Shown piece by piece: positions 1 to 11,404 of a DNA stretch of 64,000 nt. Within the stretch, counting starts at the first letter, position 1; each line of letters begins with the position of its first letter. The stretch lies in NCBI GenBank assembly GCA_942486035.1, contig CALNXK010000372.1, positions 217,501 to 281,500 of the forward strand. Direction: 5' to 3'. The notes beneath the pieces are model-generated. The model was not told the DNA's origin. It saw only the letters and a program-made list of their open reading frames with translations, and did no database searches. The translations under genes were made by a program, and so were the position numbers. Source of the stretch: Porites lobata. Its lineage: Eukaryota; Cnidaria; Anthozoa; Scleractinia; Poritidae.

Positions 1-88
1 CGGGATACACAGGGGGGATGCCGGTAACTGAACGTCTGAACAAATGTACTCGATAGAGTAAGAAACATATTTTAGAAATTTCATGTAA

Positions 89-231
89 TATATCAAACAT
101 GAGATGCAGTGTTTCATCACCAGATGAAACACCGAGAAGAGAGTTGAAAATACGACGCGTAGCGGAGTATTTTTGACGAACTTCGAGGTGTTTTATCTGG
201 TGATGAAACACTGTGTCGAATGTTTGATATT
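89..231. repeat. Palindromic short inverted-repeat element (hairpin)
   Basis: The arm containing CAGTGTTTCATCACCAGAT near 107-125 reappears in reverse complement near 196-214, and the match extends outwards to TATCAAACAT and ATGTTTGATA. The roughly 60-nt centre holds GTATTTTTGACG. This has the form of a small palindromic MITE. No target duplication could be fixed. Confidence 0.7.
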
Positions 232-407
232 TCTTCTCAAACAAAATCATTTTTGAAGGAGAAATTAAGGATGCAAAAATGTGCAGTTTTTCATCTGATA
301 TCCAACCACTCATTAAACATTAATTTCCTTTGAATTTTCTTTATGAATTATTAATGAGTTTGAGAAGTAAAAATGAAGTTTTGATCAAAAGTTATAGCGC
401 ATGAAAT

Positions 408-438
408 TAGAGGAACGAACTTTTGGGACACCCTGTAT
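408..438. repeat. Possible mariner-type element end
   Basis: The string TTTTGGGACACCCTGT followed by TA at 437-438 is the form seen at the ends of many mariner-like elements, next to their TA target. The opposite end would lie to the left, before the window starts, and was not found inside it. The call rests on one terminus only. Confidence 0.25.
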
Positions 439-1046
439 AAATAGGTTTCTAAAATACACTTATTTTTCCTACTGTTATCTAAGCTACTCACTTTGTTTAA
501 GTAACTGACCCCTCAAGTATTCATGCAATTTCGTCTTAGCTGATATCACCAGTTCTAACCAAAACCCTCATACAGTGATAAACTGGCACAATTACCTGAA
601 CTTAACACGGATCTTCTTTGTAGCGAAATGACAAGCAGACTCTGAAGCAAAAGATATTAAGTATTCACTGCTTTTTACTCTTCCATCAATCAAAATTAGA
701 ACGACTAATAAGATCGACAAATAAGAAACAATGGATTATAATCTACCAATCATTTATCATTATAACATAGCTAGAAAATTCGCCTAATCAAATTCAATAG
801 CGCGAGCGTGCTTCATATTCCTATTGAGCACGTTGATGACGTCAATAAACCTGAGTCTCCTGAGTGCATCCATAACTAGCTATAACTCAGCAGTACACGA
901 TGAAGCGCTTACTGTACGTGTGTTTTATAAGGAAATTTAAGAGGAAACGTTTGAATTTGTTAACCGATAGTAAGGAAAGAGGTGAGTGTTGTTGTCATTT
1001 CCGCGAGCTGTGCGGGCTATGGCGTGTGCAAATCATTCTTTGACTA
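439..1046. other. Gene-free stretch
   Basis: AT-rich sequence without a supportable reading frame or a repeat shared with the rest of the window. Confidence 0.5.
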
Positions 1047-1217
1047 GTTCATGCTTCAGCAGTGCGTATGTCGAGATATTGAGCACTTGGGAAGTTTGGA
1101 GACTCAAGAGGTTAGAGTTGCACTCGGCTGCACCTCGTGCAACTCTTACGCCTCTTTCGTGCTCTCCAAACTTCCCGCGTGCTCAATATCTCGACATGCG
1201 CACGCTGACGCATGAAC
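1047..1217. repeat. Inverted-repeat element, about 55-nt strong arms
   Basis: The left arm (1047-1102, containing ATGTCGAGATATTGAGCAC) and the right arm (1163-1217) are reverse complements with few mismatches. The similarity continues less well to the centre around TGCACTCGGCTGCA. The 93-codon open frame across it reads through both arms and is not a gene. It is probably a MITE; target duplication not resolved. Confidence 0.7.
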
Positions 1218-2532
1218 TAATTGTTAACTGTTCTGTCAATCATTGTAGCGGTTCTTTTAGAAAATGAATCTCTTTAGACACGCCTGTCTTGGTAAGACCT
1301 TAAACCGACAGGTTTTACTTGACTGCTACCAAAATTTTTCCTTCTTTCATTTGGTTTTATTATTTTAAATTAATACGTTATGAGAAGTAAGAAAACAGTA
1401 TGCTTAAATTTTCTTATGGATGAATTGGTTAAAGGCATAAGGTAAAGCGTACAGTGGTTTGCAGTGGTATGCAATTAAGTACAAATATGGGTCATAGGTT
1501 TCATAGCCTGGGGCTTTTGGAGCCATTCAGCTGCGTTTTTATCACGAACTCCCAAGAATGAAGGTTATATTGACGGATAATGCCACTAACTATTCTCAGA
1601 AAAATGTTTCCATTTTCCTTTAGAAGCGAGAAAACCTTGAGAATACATCTCAAGAAAGAGATATGTTGGTTTAGCTGGATTTTTGCATGTTTGATGACTT
1701 ACTTCTGTCAAGGAGTGTTTTGTGATAGAAGTCATATACAGCACTACACAAGTCACATAGGAAAAAATGAAATGTAGAAATATGAAAACGAAAACTGTAA
1801 GTTTTAGTCTAGTTGCAATTAAGTTTCCATTTGGTCTTCAAAATTATTGAAAAAAAAACTTCTTAATACCTTTAATTGGTTTAAACTGAAGTGTTTGTAT
1901 TAATAACTTTTTCTGTTGAGTCACTAGGGAAGTACTATTTCAGCAAAGCGGAAAGCACGGCACAATAAGGGGTAAAACAAAAGTTGTAGAATGTTAGGGA
2001 TTAAATTTTTAATTCTTACATCAATAAATTGAAAATAATTTTCGGTGTTAGCTGGGCCGTTTCAAGGTGGTAAACATTGCCTGTGAAGTTGCTAAGGAAG
2101 TTTTACTCTCTCATTGAAGTGGCGCTAAGTCAAAGTTTTTAAAAACCTGAAGCGACCAACTTGTGGCGAAGACATCTTAGATCGGTTATTTTTAAGGCAG
2201 AGCCCAGTCGGTGTTTGACAAAATCGCAGTTTTACGACAAAACGTTGATTAATTTGTTATCTGTAACAGTAGGAAGTTCATCCAGTAAAGAAATGTCACT
2301 ATCGTCTATTATAGTCTCAATCTAAAAATATCTTTTACGAATTGTTTTTGAAACACGACAATGGAATCTGTGCCTTTACTTCGGTGCCGACGCTTATAGC
2401 CGTTGCGACTCATGCAGGTGAACTCAACTTTAGACAAAATCTTAAAAGGTCGGCTTTTGCCATGAGATTTTAGTTGAATTTTTCATCCCGGCTGCGCTCT
2501 TCTTCGCACTAACCTGTATTTACTGAATCTGC
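1218..2532. other. Gene-free stretch left of the duplication
   Basis: Only short frames without recognisable domains. It has no counterpart beside copy 2, so it lies outside the duplicated segment. Confidence 0.5.
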
Positions 2533-2582
2533 TTTTGAATAAAAATGAACGCCATATTTATGGCGTTCATTTCTATTCAAAA
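2533..2582. repeat. 24-bp-arm hairpin at the left duplication boundary
   Basis: TTTTGAATAAAAATGAACGC (from 2533) is mirrored with one mismatch by the arm ending at 2582. Similarity to copy 2 begins exactly at the right arm (TATGGCGTTCATTTC at 2559; 30981 in copy 2), so the boundary coincides with this motif. Confidence 0.7.
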
Positions 2583-2653
2583 CACTTTGAGCACATTTTT
2601 GACTTTCTGACACCTTTTTCACGTCCAGGGGGTCAAATTCTCCTATCAGGTAT

Positions 2654-2915
2654 CACGTCGTAAAATTTACGACGTAAACCTTGAGCACCCGTCGTTACCT
2701 CGTAAAATATACCAACGTCTATTTTACGGCGTGTAATTATCAAAAGTCTTCAAATATATCACGACGTCACATTTACGACGTGATTATATTTAGCATGACA
2801 CGTTACGTCGTAATTATAACACCTACTTGAAATTACGACGTAAACGAGGAGGTTCGCGTTACGACGTAAAATAAATTTTAGCTACACGTTACGTCGTGGA
2901 TAATTACGGCGTAAA
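2654..2915. repeat. Cluster of palindromic ACGTCGTAA / TTACGACGT motifs
   Basis: Within 260 bp there are about ten occurrences of ACGTCGTAA, TTACGACGT or one-base variants (such as TTACGGCGT) in both orientations at irregular spacing. They often pair head to head across a short AT spacer, as at 2654-2677. The spacers are not similar to each other, so this is not a simple tandem repeat. The cluster is kept in copy 2. Confidence 0.75.
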
Positions 2916-3011
2916 AGCAAGGTACGTTAGATTAAGACTGATATATGCATTGAAAACAATTCTCTTAATCCCATTCCAGCGCTTTTTCCCTTTATACACA
3001 GTAAGCAAATA

Positions 3012-3190
3012 ATATGCAGATTTAGCCAAGGCCTAAAGCAAAGCTCTCGAGGATTCTTTTAAGAAACGTCTTTTTGAAATAATTCAGCATTCGCTATATT
3101 AACAAGCGAGAAGCAAACTAGAAAAATGGACCCCAGCCTACGATCAATTGAAAACCGATAACTGGTCAGCGGAGAACTTTAATTTCAATT
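3012..3190. mobile_element. Relic of the Helitron-like family seen at 37659-40017
   Basis: GCAGATTTAGCCAAGGCCTA resembles the 5' end of the 37659 insertion, and AAAACCGATAACTGGTCAGC near 3152-3171 resembles its internal sequence near 39448. This looks like a decayed, mostly deleted member. It is present in both duplication copies, so it predates the duplication. Confidence 0.4.
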
Positions 3191-3340
3191 AAGGTTACGT
3201 TGTTGCTGGGCTTCGATCCGAGTATTTTTAGACAGTGCTCCGTCGTAACTCGTGGGAAGAAATCTCACTCGGGCTACTGATTTTGCCGGAGAAAGTTACG
3301 AGAAAATATCTCGAATCTCCTGAAAAAGACACTTACAAGC

Positions 3341-4040
3341 ACTACGACATGTCAGTGTATGACGACCGCATGGAAAAATGCCATCCGAGCAAAGATAAGA
3401 GCTTTTAAGAAGTATCTAAATGAAAGGACACAACAAAACTGGGAAGAGAAAGTGAAATGTCGAAATGAGGCAACCAGACAAAGAAGAATTGCTGTACGGC
3501 AATACTGGAAGAAAAAGACGTCTGACCTTAAAGAAAAGCCAATAACGTTCTTTGAAACTTTTAAACCGTTTCTTGGATCTAAGAAAGGGGTCTTGGGAAC
3601 TGATATTAACTTAAAAGTTGACGGCAAGATCATTAGCAACCAAAGAGACTGTTGCGGAAATATTAGCAAGTCACTTTGCTACGATAGCAAGCGATATTGG
3701 AAATGTCAACTTAAGAAACTCCTCGGAGAATGACTTAAATAATCATCCAAGTGTCTTGCAAATACAAATGGCGAGTAGGTCAGAATCATTGATCGAGTCC
3801 AATCCAGTCAACCAAGCACAAGTTAGAAAGGCTCTGGAGTCACTTAATACGAGGAATGCATCAGGATATGACAATATGCCAGCCAGAATACTGAAATATG
3901 GAGCGGAAAAACTTGCTATACCACTGGCGAATCTGTACAATTCATGTATTACGAATCGACAATGGTCAAACAACTCGAAAAGGGGGGAATGGACGCCCGT
4001 CTTTAAGAAAGAGGATCCACAAGATTGTCGGAACTATCTA
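3341..4040 (+). mobile_element. LINE relic: linker and start of reverse transcriptase domain
   Basis: The reading is typical of the region between endonuclease and reverse transcriptase in non-LTR retrotransposons. A basic stretch (MTTAWKNAIRAKIRAFKKYL) is followed by FFETFKPFLGSKK, then by the opening reverse-transcriptase blocks (ASGYDNMPARILKYGAEKLA, WTPVFKKEDPQDCRNY). One extra A in the run near 3642-3645 shifts the frame relative to copy 2, so the relic reads in two frames (3359-3733, then 3618-4091). The catalytic YxDD region is absent: homology stops at about 4040, where receptor 3' flank (TGATTGGTTTATCGAACGGA) starts. It is a dead fragment, in a CR1/jockey-like style; the clade cannot be fixed from this part. 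Confidence 0.8.
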
Positions 4041-4457
4041 TTGATTGGTTTATCGAACGGATTCAATCGCGCGTGGCTTTTGGTTGGTTAAGCAAACGCT
4101 CAGGTGAAAAACCTTCATGCCCAAGAACTTTCCGGAAATCAATCGATACTTTGCTTTGACGTCATACTGCAACAAGATTGGCCAATCGAACAATGCCTTC
4201 TCCACATTAGGGTTTTCTTAAGCGGGAAAACGAAGAGTCCATGTTTTGATCTTTGATAAAAAAAAATAAAATAACGAACACTTACCGAAACCATTTTTCG
4301 AGGTCATAGGACAATCGCTTTATTGATCCAAAGTTAGTAATAAAACTATGCATTGAACTACTATTTTCAAGAGGTCTTTCATGCAACAAAAGAGCAATAG
4401 TTGACATAGTTGACAGGTCATCATTTGAACCTTCAATAAAGTCTTAGACAAGGTAAA

Positions 4458-6197
4458 TTAACGCGCATGAAGAGGAAACACAGCATTTTCTCTTTCCCGA
4501 CGTTTAAATAATAGGGAACTTAATAACCACGACGACGACTTTGTCGACGACGACCGGAAGTGAGATACCGTGCACTGCGCAAGCGCGGTTAACAAATTTC
4601 GTCGTCGTGGTGTCGTCGACGACGCCAAACACAGTAGAATCACGTCGTCCTGCAAACCACAAGCTTCGGCAGGTATAACTCCCTGTTTTTAAGTGATTTT
4701 TCAAGGGCTTTGTATTTTTTCACCTCGTAAATCCAGGTATCCTTTCTTTTTTCTCCTAACAAGCGATGTTGATTGAAAATTTGACTGATGAATTGTGTTT
4801 ACTTCTAAGACAACACTGAGCTGTGCAGGCCAAGCGAGCGAACTCGTAAGTGACTAATTTATTTGTACGTATTTAGGTCAGGCAAATCATATATCTTTAG
4901 TATAGAGGAAATGAACTTCATATGGAAAACAGCTATCGCATCGGAATGTCTCTTTTTCCAAATCTAAACTCTGACAGACACTCGGACTCGGTCATGTCAT
5001 TCAGGTTGAAAGTTGAATAACCTTCGTACGGAAAGCAGAGATTTTTTCCATTCGAAAAGGTCAGACAACACTAAAAATTCTTCATCGTCAATGAAAGTAG
5101 ACGTACGGCTTATAAAATAAGATCTTGCATCGTCTTAAAAGACGCCTTTGCGAAAAAACTTTGTTGCGAACGAACATCACAGTCTACATGTTTGTTTACA
5201 TTCAGTGTCGTCGTCGTCGACCTACCGATCGACTGCATCTTAAGTTTCCTTTTTCCCGCCGAAACTGACGTTCTCGTTCCAGTCCTTTCCCAGTCAACAG
5301 ACGTCGTCGTCGTGAACTTCGTCGTGGTTCTTAAGTTCCCTAATATCAGGAGAGCTCTTCTGAACGCTGGCATTCTGATTGTGTAAATAATAGGATTAAC
5401 AAGCGAGTTTGTGCGGTATAGAAGAGAAAAAGATAATCTCAAGCGTAAATATGTCAGGAAAGAAAGTCTATCTAGAACAGAATAAGGAACAAAAGTATAT
5501 ACAACCACAGCAGCAAAGATACAATGGTCATTATGAATAATGTGACAGTCAGTTTTCTTTGTCTATTGGCAGCACCATGAAAAGGGGGACGAGTTCCACA
5601 CCAAAATTTTAAAGCAACGGAGGTGTAGGAAACACAGATAACAAAAAGGCAAAGGCAACAATATGATAACCTGAAGTACAAAAGGAAATAGCAATTGCCA
5701 CTGTTCATGCAAGTTCCCATAGAGACTTATTAACGGCAAGGGAATTAATATCATTGCAGTTAAATTCCAGACGCCCGCAATTGTTACCCCGTAGGCCCAT
5801 ATTTTGATGTTGCGATGCCTGAATGGACGAAACGTCGCATGCATCCTCTCTAAAGAAATTACTGCATGCCTGCTACAGAGGTGAAAGGAAGCCACACCTC
5901 TGTCATTGAAAGCACAACCAAAATAAGTGGCAATTCCGGCCAGATCAAAAATATATTTCCAGCTTCGCAACCGTAGAGGAGGAAAAATAATACTATAGCG
6001 AAAGTAGCACTTCCTCCAACAAACATATCAACCACGGTCAAGTTTATAACTAAGTACATGGCACGAGTGCGAAGATTACTGTTCTTTACAAAAAGAACAA
6101 TTGATAGGAGGTTCACTGCAACCACAGCAACAGTTATTGTAAGGGATACAGCATACCATGTGCTGCACTCGGTTGAAGAGATCGCCATGGAGCTCAT
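4458..6197 (-). pseudogene. Class A GPCR pseudogene (receptor copy 1)
   Basis: A receptor of the same family as the intact gene at 19474-20391, starting at ATG 6197 (MSSMAISSTECSTWYAV). It is broken four times. A one-base deletion near 5866 ends the first frame just before the ERM box. An extra A at 5680-5683 lies in TM5 and is shared with copy 32881-33799. An 8-bp deletion near 5504 removes part of the TM6 region. An 829-bp element (4513-5341) separates the last codons from helix 8. TM1, TM2 (INLTVVDMFVGG), TM4 and the NPIIY box of TM7 remain readable in different frames. The stop lies at 4458-4460. No full protein can be made. Confidence 0.9.
4513..5341. mobile_element. 829-bp inverted-repeat DNA element in the receptor C-terminus
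   Basis: Ends are AGGGAACTTAATAACCACGA and the reverse complement of AGGGAACTTAAGAACCACGA. Copy 2 gives the unoccupied site (TTTAAATAATATCAGG); comparison shows a 3-bp target duplication, AAT, at 4510-4512 and 5342-5344. Both ends are rich in GACGAC/GTCGTC. There is no transposase. The 56035-57091 element shares the termini and the 3-bp duplication. The 3-bp duplication is compatible with PIF/Harbinger, but the superfamily is not proven. Confidence 0.88.
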
Positions 6198-6602
6198 TGT
6201 TTTCTTTTTAATTCTCTTTTCTCCTCCCTTCAAGAAGAAACCGAATAAAGTTTGGTTAGTTGAAAAAGGAAGTTGGGAGGTGAACCTTGGAGGTGAACTA
6301 AGAGGGTTGACGTCGGCTCCTCAAATATCAAGAATGGATATTGTACAATGACAAAAATTGTTCGATTGAGAGCTCACCTTAACTTTAATTTCTTGACAGT
6401 TTTGTTAACGCTGAAATAAACCCCTTGCCTTCACCTGTGGAAAACAAAAAAATCAAAAGCAGAGGGGAGAGTTCGTTGAGTTGCTTGACTGGAAACTGAG
6501 GGCAAAAAATACATGTGAATTTTAGCTTTTATTGTTGGCGCTCATTGAAGTGCGAGTCAGTAAGAAGTAATTGTTCACCTGGTAGAATTTTTTTTGTCAT
6601 TG

Positions 6603-6982
6603 GGAAGGGTGGAGTACTCAAGAAAGGTTTATAAGGGACGTAGGCTCAAGGCCTTTTCCCTTTTGTATATCATTTACAACAGAAAAGGTACCCCTATCAC
6701 ATACCTAGTTTGGAACCTTAACTCCTGTTTTGATCCAATGTCTCACTATGAATAAATCACAAAACTTCAACGTTTTTTTTTTTTTTACTTTTTCACAGCC
6801 ATAGAATGCATTGGTTAGCCCTTTGAGCCTTCTTACAGACCGAAATGATAGATTTTCGTACCCTTTTATATACTTCAGCCAGTAAATCCCCACTCTTTTA
6901 TATACCTGAAGCCTAAATAAGGTTTTCTTTTTGGGCGGATCCTCACAGTATGGGCCATTATAGGGAGTACCCCCCGGTACGT
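6603..6982. repeat. Family-R inverted-repeat element upstream of receptor copy 1
   Basis: Outer ends are GGGTGGAGTACTC and GGGAGTACCCCCC; inside are an A/T-rich body, a poly-T tract and repeated short blocks such as TTTTATATACTTCAGC. The same element lies 385-410 bp upstream of four other receptor copies. It resembles a high-copy repeat widespread in cnidarian DNA (recalled, not searched). Confidence 0.7.
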
Positions 6983-8232
6983 TTTAAGAATATGTCCACC
7001 ATTAAACTCGAATGGCCATCAAATATTCTCAAAGAGACTGGAAAAATGTTGCATTGCACACTAATTATGCCAATTAAAGTCAACCAACTTCCAAGTTATC
7101 GTAGCTCGAAAAATATTTTTGAATAAAACATATGAGCAAAATCAAGGTTTAAACTTTATCTTAGCTTCTTTTGTATACGAACTCCGATAACAAACTTCGC
7201 TGCCACAACCCTTCTGCCCATACCAGGATTTGAGATTACTAACCTAACGGTAGGCCTGTTTTTTCAGACCTACCCAAAGTGTATACAAGATACCTTTTTA
7301 TTATCATTAAATTTCGCCAAAGCTTTCGCAAAAAATGATTGCTGAGTTAAAATTGTTGTCAGTGTGTACTTCCTCTTTAAAGGGGCTGTGTTACGGCAGT
7401 CCAGTTCATTTTGTTTAATTTTGCCAATTACTTGCCTTCAATCGCTATTGAACTTAAAGTAAGCAAAGAAATTATAGGTAAATGACAAAATCAGAGATCT
7501 GAGACAAACAAATATGTCTCCTGAGCATTATTTTTGAAGTTGCAAACAGCAGGGATCAACTTTAAAAAACTGTTAGGCTGAACAGTTTTCAAAAACCCTA
7601 ATTTCAATCCGTTTCAATCTTCTTCAGTTTGGCCTATCCGTGGTATCTGTTGTTTCTGTTATGTTATTTAAACCTTCCTTTAAAGTTTTAGGCGGTAATT
7701 TTTTTATGTTTCTCTTAATTTAACGGACGTTTTGTAATTTCCTAATTTGGCTAAATTTCGTGACACAGCTCCTTTAATAACTCCAGTAGAACGAACAAGA
7801 TCGTTTATTGCAGTTTCTCAGCCTGTGAGGGGAACTAGGTAAGGGATGAGCGCGCTTTCCCCTTCATCGCTGGTATCGCCATTATTTACGCCCTTACTTT
7901 CTCACGCGACTGCTACCCATTCATACTAACAGCTGCTTTCTGTTCGCTTCTTGTAATCATTTAAGGGCTTTTAACCACAGTTATTATTTAAGTTTCCCGT
8001 ATAAAGGGTAGGGCCTTTGAAGCAAAGAAAACATCTCTTGTTCAAAACATGTTGTAACATCCTTTGTTTTTTTGACCCATTGCAAATGTTTGGGTTGTTA
8101 CTTGTTATTTTCTTACCGGCCTATCCTTTGCTATTTCTGTTAATGAACTTTCAAAGGTTCAACGATCCAAGTTGTATTTCAGAACCTAGAAAAAGGAAGA
8201 TATTTTTAAAATTTCTAGTTACAAAAGAACCC
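6983..8232. other. Repeat-derived upstream flank, no gene
   Basis: Collinear with 34583-35835 in copy 2, and partly similar to the flanks at 21180-21990 and 52413-53300. Short frames such as 8017-8286 cover non-conserved sequence and have no domain. Confidence 0.55.
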
Positions 8233-8459
8233 AAAACTCAGGAGTGGATCTACGGGGAGGGGGCAGGGGTGCGCTCCCTCCCCTGAGGTGACCTGCGGCT
8301 TCCTAAAACAACTGATTTTCTGGGGGGGATTTGTGTTTTATTGGTATTGAAGTAAAACATGAGACCAGGTTGAAAAACTTCTGTCAAAAGCCTTAAAAAT
8401 GGAATGTGAGCTTTAGTGGTCCCCTCCTAAGGAAAATTCCTGGATCCGCCGCTGAAACT
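8233..8459. repeat. MITE with GGATC-type inverted ends
   Basis: AAAACTCAGGAGTGGATCTA at the left is mirrored by the right end GGATCCGCCGCTGAAAC. The interior has a GC-rich block (GGGAGGGGGCAGGGG). Copy 2 has the same element at 35836-36061. Confidence 0.55.
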
Positions 8460-9050
8460 ATAGCTTTTTAAAATCTTGTTTCTACAAGGTATTGCGAATC
8501 TAAGCTTCTGGCTTAAAAAAAGACAATTTCAGCAATATTTAACTGTGCGGCGATGACTACTAGCAAGATGAAAAAACCTCGCGATGCGAGGACTTGCTGT
8601 TCACTGGGAAACTGTCAAATGGTTTAAAAGGCTTATTGTTGTTTTTTCGCACAATGACTCCTAACATAGCGCTTAACTTTCCAGCAAATACTGAGCTGAT
8701 TGGCTGTCTTGAAGGAAGAGAGCTGAAAAAAGTTTGCTCAAGTAAGCAATGGATTCAATACCTGGACTGACGTTAAGTGCAGTGATCAAAGTCCGAAAAT
8801 AATTGTAGAATTATCTTCACAAGTGCCCAGGGGACGAATTTTCGACCGGTTGAAGTTCACGCGTTTTGGTGTTCTGTTTACACGAAACCATCTTAACCGT
8901 ACAAAGGAAGTGGAAGTTGTCAGAAACTTCTAAAGGTTTTTGTTTCAGAATAAAGGGAAGTTTCAATCTGCAAAAGATTTAGGAAATTTCGGACGATTCT
9001 CTATTCAGCTGCCAACCTCCATCAAGCGGCTACTTCGCGTTGCCCCAAGG

Positions 9051-9190
9051 GTATAGCCGCTTAATGAAGGCTCATTGTCAAACTGTGCTTGATATTGGCT
9101 TACAGTGAATTGTCGTTACCAAACTGAAGAGTATAGCCCCTAATGGAGCTTCATTGTCAAACTGTGCTTGCATTTTAGCTTACTGTGAAT
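9051..9190. repeat. Two tandem 80-bp repeats
   Basis: GTATAGCCGCTTAATGAAGG at 9051 recurs in diverged form at 9131, and both units run on through TCATTGTCAAACTGTGCTTG to TGTGAATT. The rest of 8460-9693 contains no gene. Copy 2 holds the same pair at 36658-36798. Confidence 0.7.
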
Positions 9191-9693
9191 TTTAAACCCG
9201 GAATTTTGCGCGTTTAATAAAGGAATACATCACAAAAGTGTTAAAGTTAATGCTTGCTCCCTTTTTAAGCGACACAATGATTAATTCATCTAGAATACAA
9301 CAGGCTCTATAATACAGAATGAACGTGAATGAACGTGTATAATGAGTATAGTCTTACACAACTCGCAAACCTCATTTAAATAGTGACAAAACTAACATAT
9401 TAATATTCGAGATAATTGCAGCTTCCTTCTGTTTTTCGTTTTAGCAAAATAGATATAAATTATTAACTGCTTTTCAATTAACAAATAAAGAAGCCGAGAC
9501 TGCGCTTTGTTCAGTTGTGACTGAAGTACGCAGAGCGGCTAGAGCATGAAAGAAGTGTAAGGGTAAACACGAGACGTAGTCGGTCTAACAGAGCTCAGTC
9601 AAGACTTCTTTTTTTGTTTTTGATAAGGAATCCTTTAAATTCCCCACGCACGCTTTTTCAACCAATCAGAGAGCGCGCTATAGAAAAAAGCCT

Positions 9694-11404
9694 GACCCTG
9701 GGTTAACGCTAATCGACCTTCGAAAAACTGGGCCGAGAAGCCTAAATATTAAAGGTATTCTCCTTTGGCGGAGCCTCCCCCTTTAGGCTATCGTAGGGAG
9801 TACCCTTCCCCCCGGGTATTTTTCAACCACCATTAAACTCGAATAAGCCGTCAACACGCTCATTGTGCCAATTAAAGTCCCCCAATTTCCAAGTTATCCA
9901 AGCTCGAAAAATATTTTTGAATAAATATTTATTAGCCAATCAAGGAATATTTCAACTTCATCTAAACCTCTTTTGTATGCGAACTCCGATAACGAATTTT
10001 ACTGTTACAACCCTTCTGCCCATTACCGGGATTTAAAGTTATTAAGCAAACAGTAGGCTTGTTAGACTACCGAAAATTACAGAAAGATATTGTCACTGAG
10101 TTACACGCGACTGCTAACCACTCACTGCTAACAGCTGCTTTCTGTTCACTTCCCGTAACCGTTTACTGGCTTTTAACCACAATTATATTTTATTATTTTC
10201 CCGTTAAAGGGTAGGGACTTTGAAGCAAACAAAACATATACTTTGCAAAACATGTGGTCAGAATCCTTCGTGGTGTTGTTCTATTGCAAATGTTTGGGTT
10301 GTTACTTGCTATTTTCTTACTTACCCTTTGATGAACTTTTAGAGCCTCAACATTCTAGGTTATAACTCAGAACCTAAAAAAAATGAAGATATTTTTTAAA
10401 TTTTTTCCTACAAAAGAACACACAATATTAAAACCGTAGCTTTTAATAACCTCTTTCTGCAAGGTACGGCGAATCTAAGCTTCTCTTTAAAAGAAAGACC
10501 AAATTCAGCTAGACGTTTAAGTGTGGTGGCGATGACTATTAGCAAGATGACTTCGCGATCATGCGAGGACTTTGCTTTTCATTGGGAAATGTTTAATTGT
10601 TTTAAAGGCTTATGGTTGTTTTTTTCGCACTACAACTTCTAACATAGCGCTTACCTTCCCAACAATTTTGAACTGGTTCAAGCTGTCTTTAATAAAGAGA
10701 GCTGAAAAATTTGCTCAAGTTTGCAGCGGATCCATTCCCTGGACTGACTGACGTCAAGGCTTTGTTTAACGTAAAACAGATTGCTCCTGCACCGTGCCTG
10801 AAATGATCGCCGTCTTAAATCATCATAAGGATAAACTTTAACTGAAAACGGTTCAAATAAACTTGAATTACGCTCACTCCCAGAATTGAGATGGTTCCCT
10901 TTCCTTAATTTGTCATCCTCCTTTAATAGCTATAGCAAGCGTGAACGTGACGTTTAATTTACATTTGTGACAGTTATAGCATGATAGACTATTATTTAGC
11001 CTTTTAAATACAGTGTTTGAGTAAAGTTTAACAAGATAAGAGATAGATAGATCGATCGATAAATTACCAATTTTTTGTAGCCAGAAGACTGAATAGCGTA
11101 TTTACAAATGATGCAACTAATAAAATGTGTATTTAAAACTAAGTACAGTAAAAATAAAAGTATGAAAAATATGATAGAAAGACTAAAAAACTACGTATAT
11201 ATAATATTATTAACCAAAGGTTACGGAGAGCGGACGACAACGATTGGAGGTCCAAACGCTTTTGCTCCAACGCTGTGCTCTGCGTAATTGGTCAAAACAC
11301 GCGTAATCAGATTACAAGGGGTAGAGGATAGAAACGTGCGTGATCAAATTGCGTTAGGTACATTCCTTTCCTTACGAATGCTGGCTACATACATTCGACG
11401 CATT
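9694..11404. repeat. 1.7-kb repeated unit, copy a
   Basis: One of four copies (also 11488-14405, 37305-41944, 43852-45606). It opens with GACCCTGGGTTAACGCTAAT, passes through a family-R end near 9765-9825, and ends in CTGGCTACATACATTCGACG. No receptor frame follows: at 11404 it jumps to sequence matching 42865 in copy 2, so about 0.9 kb is missing here, and a second jump occurs at about 11487. Confidence 0.75.

Noticed and set aside
986..1267. 93-codon frame near the left edge
   Set aside because: It spans both arms of the inverted repeat at 1047-1217.
3352..3669. 105-codon minus-strand frame, repeated at 31774-32061
   Set aside because: Antisense to the LINE relic, whose plus-strand reading has clear reverse transcriptase blocks.
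4319..4324. AATAAA on the minus strand downstream of receptor copy 1 (also near 32741) as the family polyadenylation signal
   Set aside because: The hexamer is changed in both intact genes, so it cannot be claimed as the shared signal.
8017..8286. 89-codon frame kept at 35621-35890
   Set aside because: Its second half lies in a MITE, the peptide has no domain, and the preservation is what the recent duplication alone predicts.
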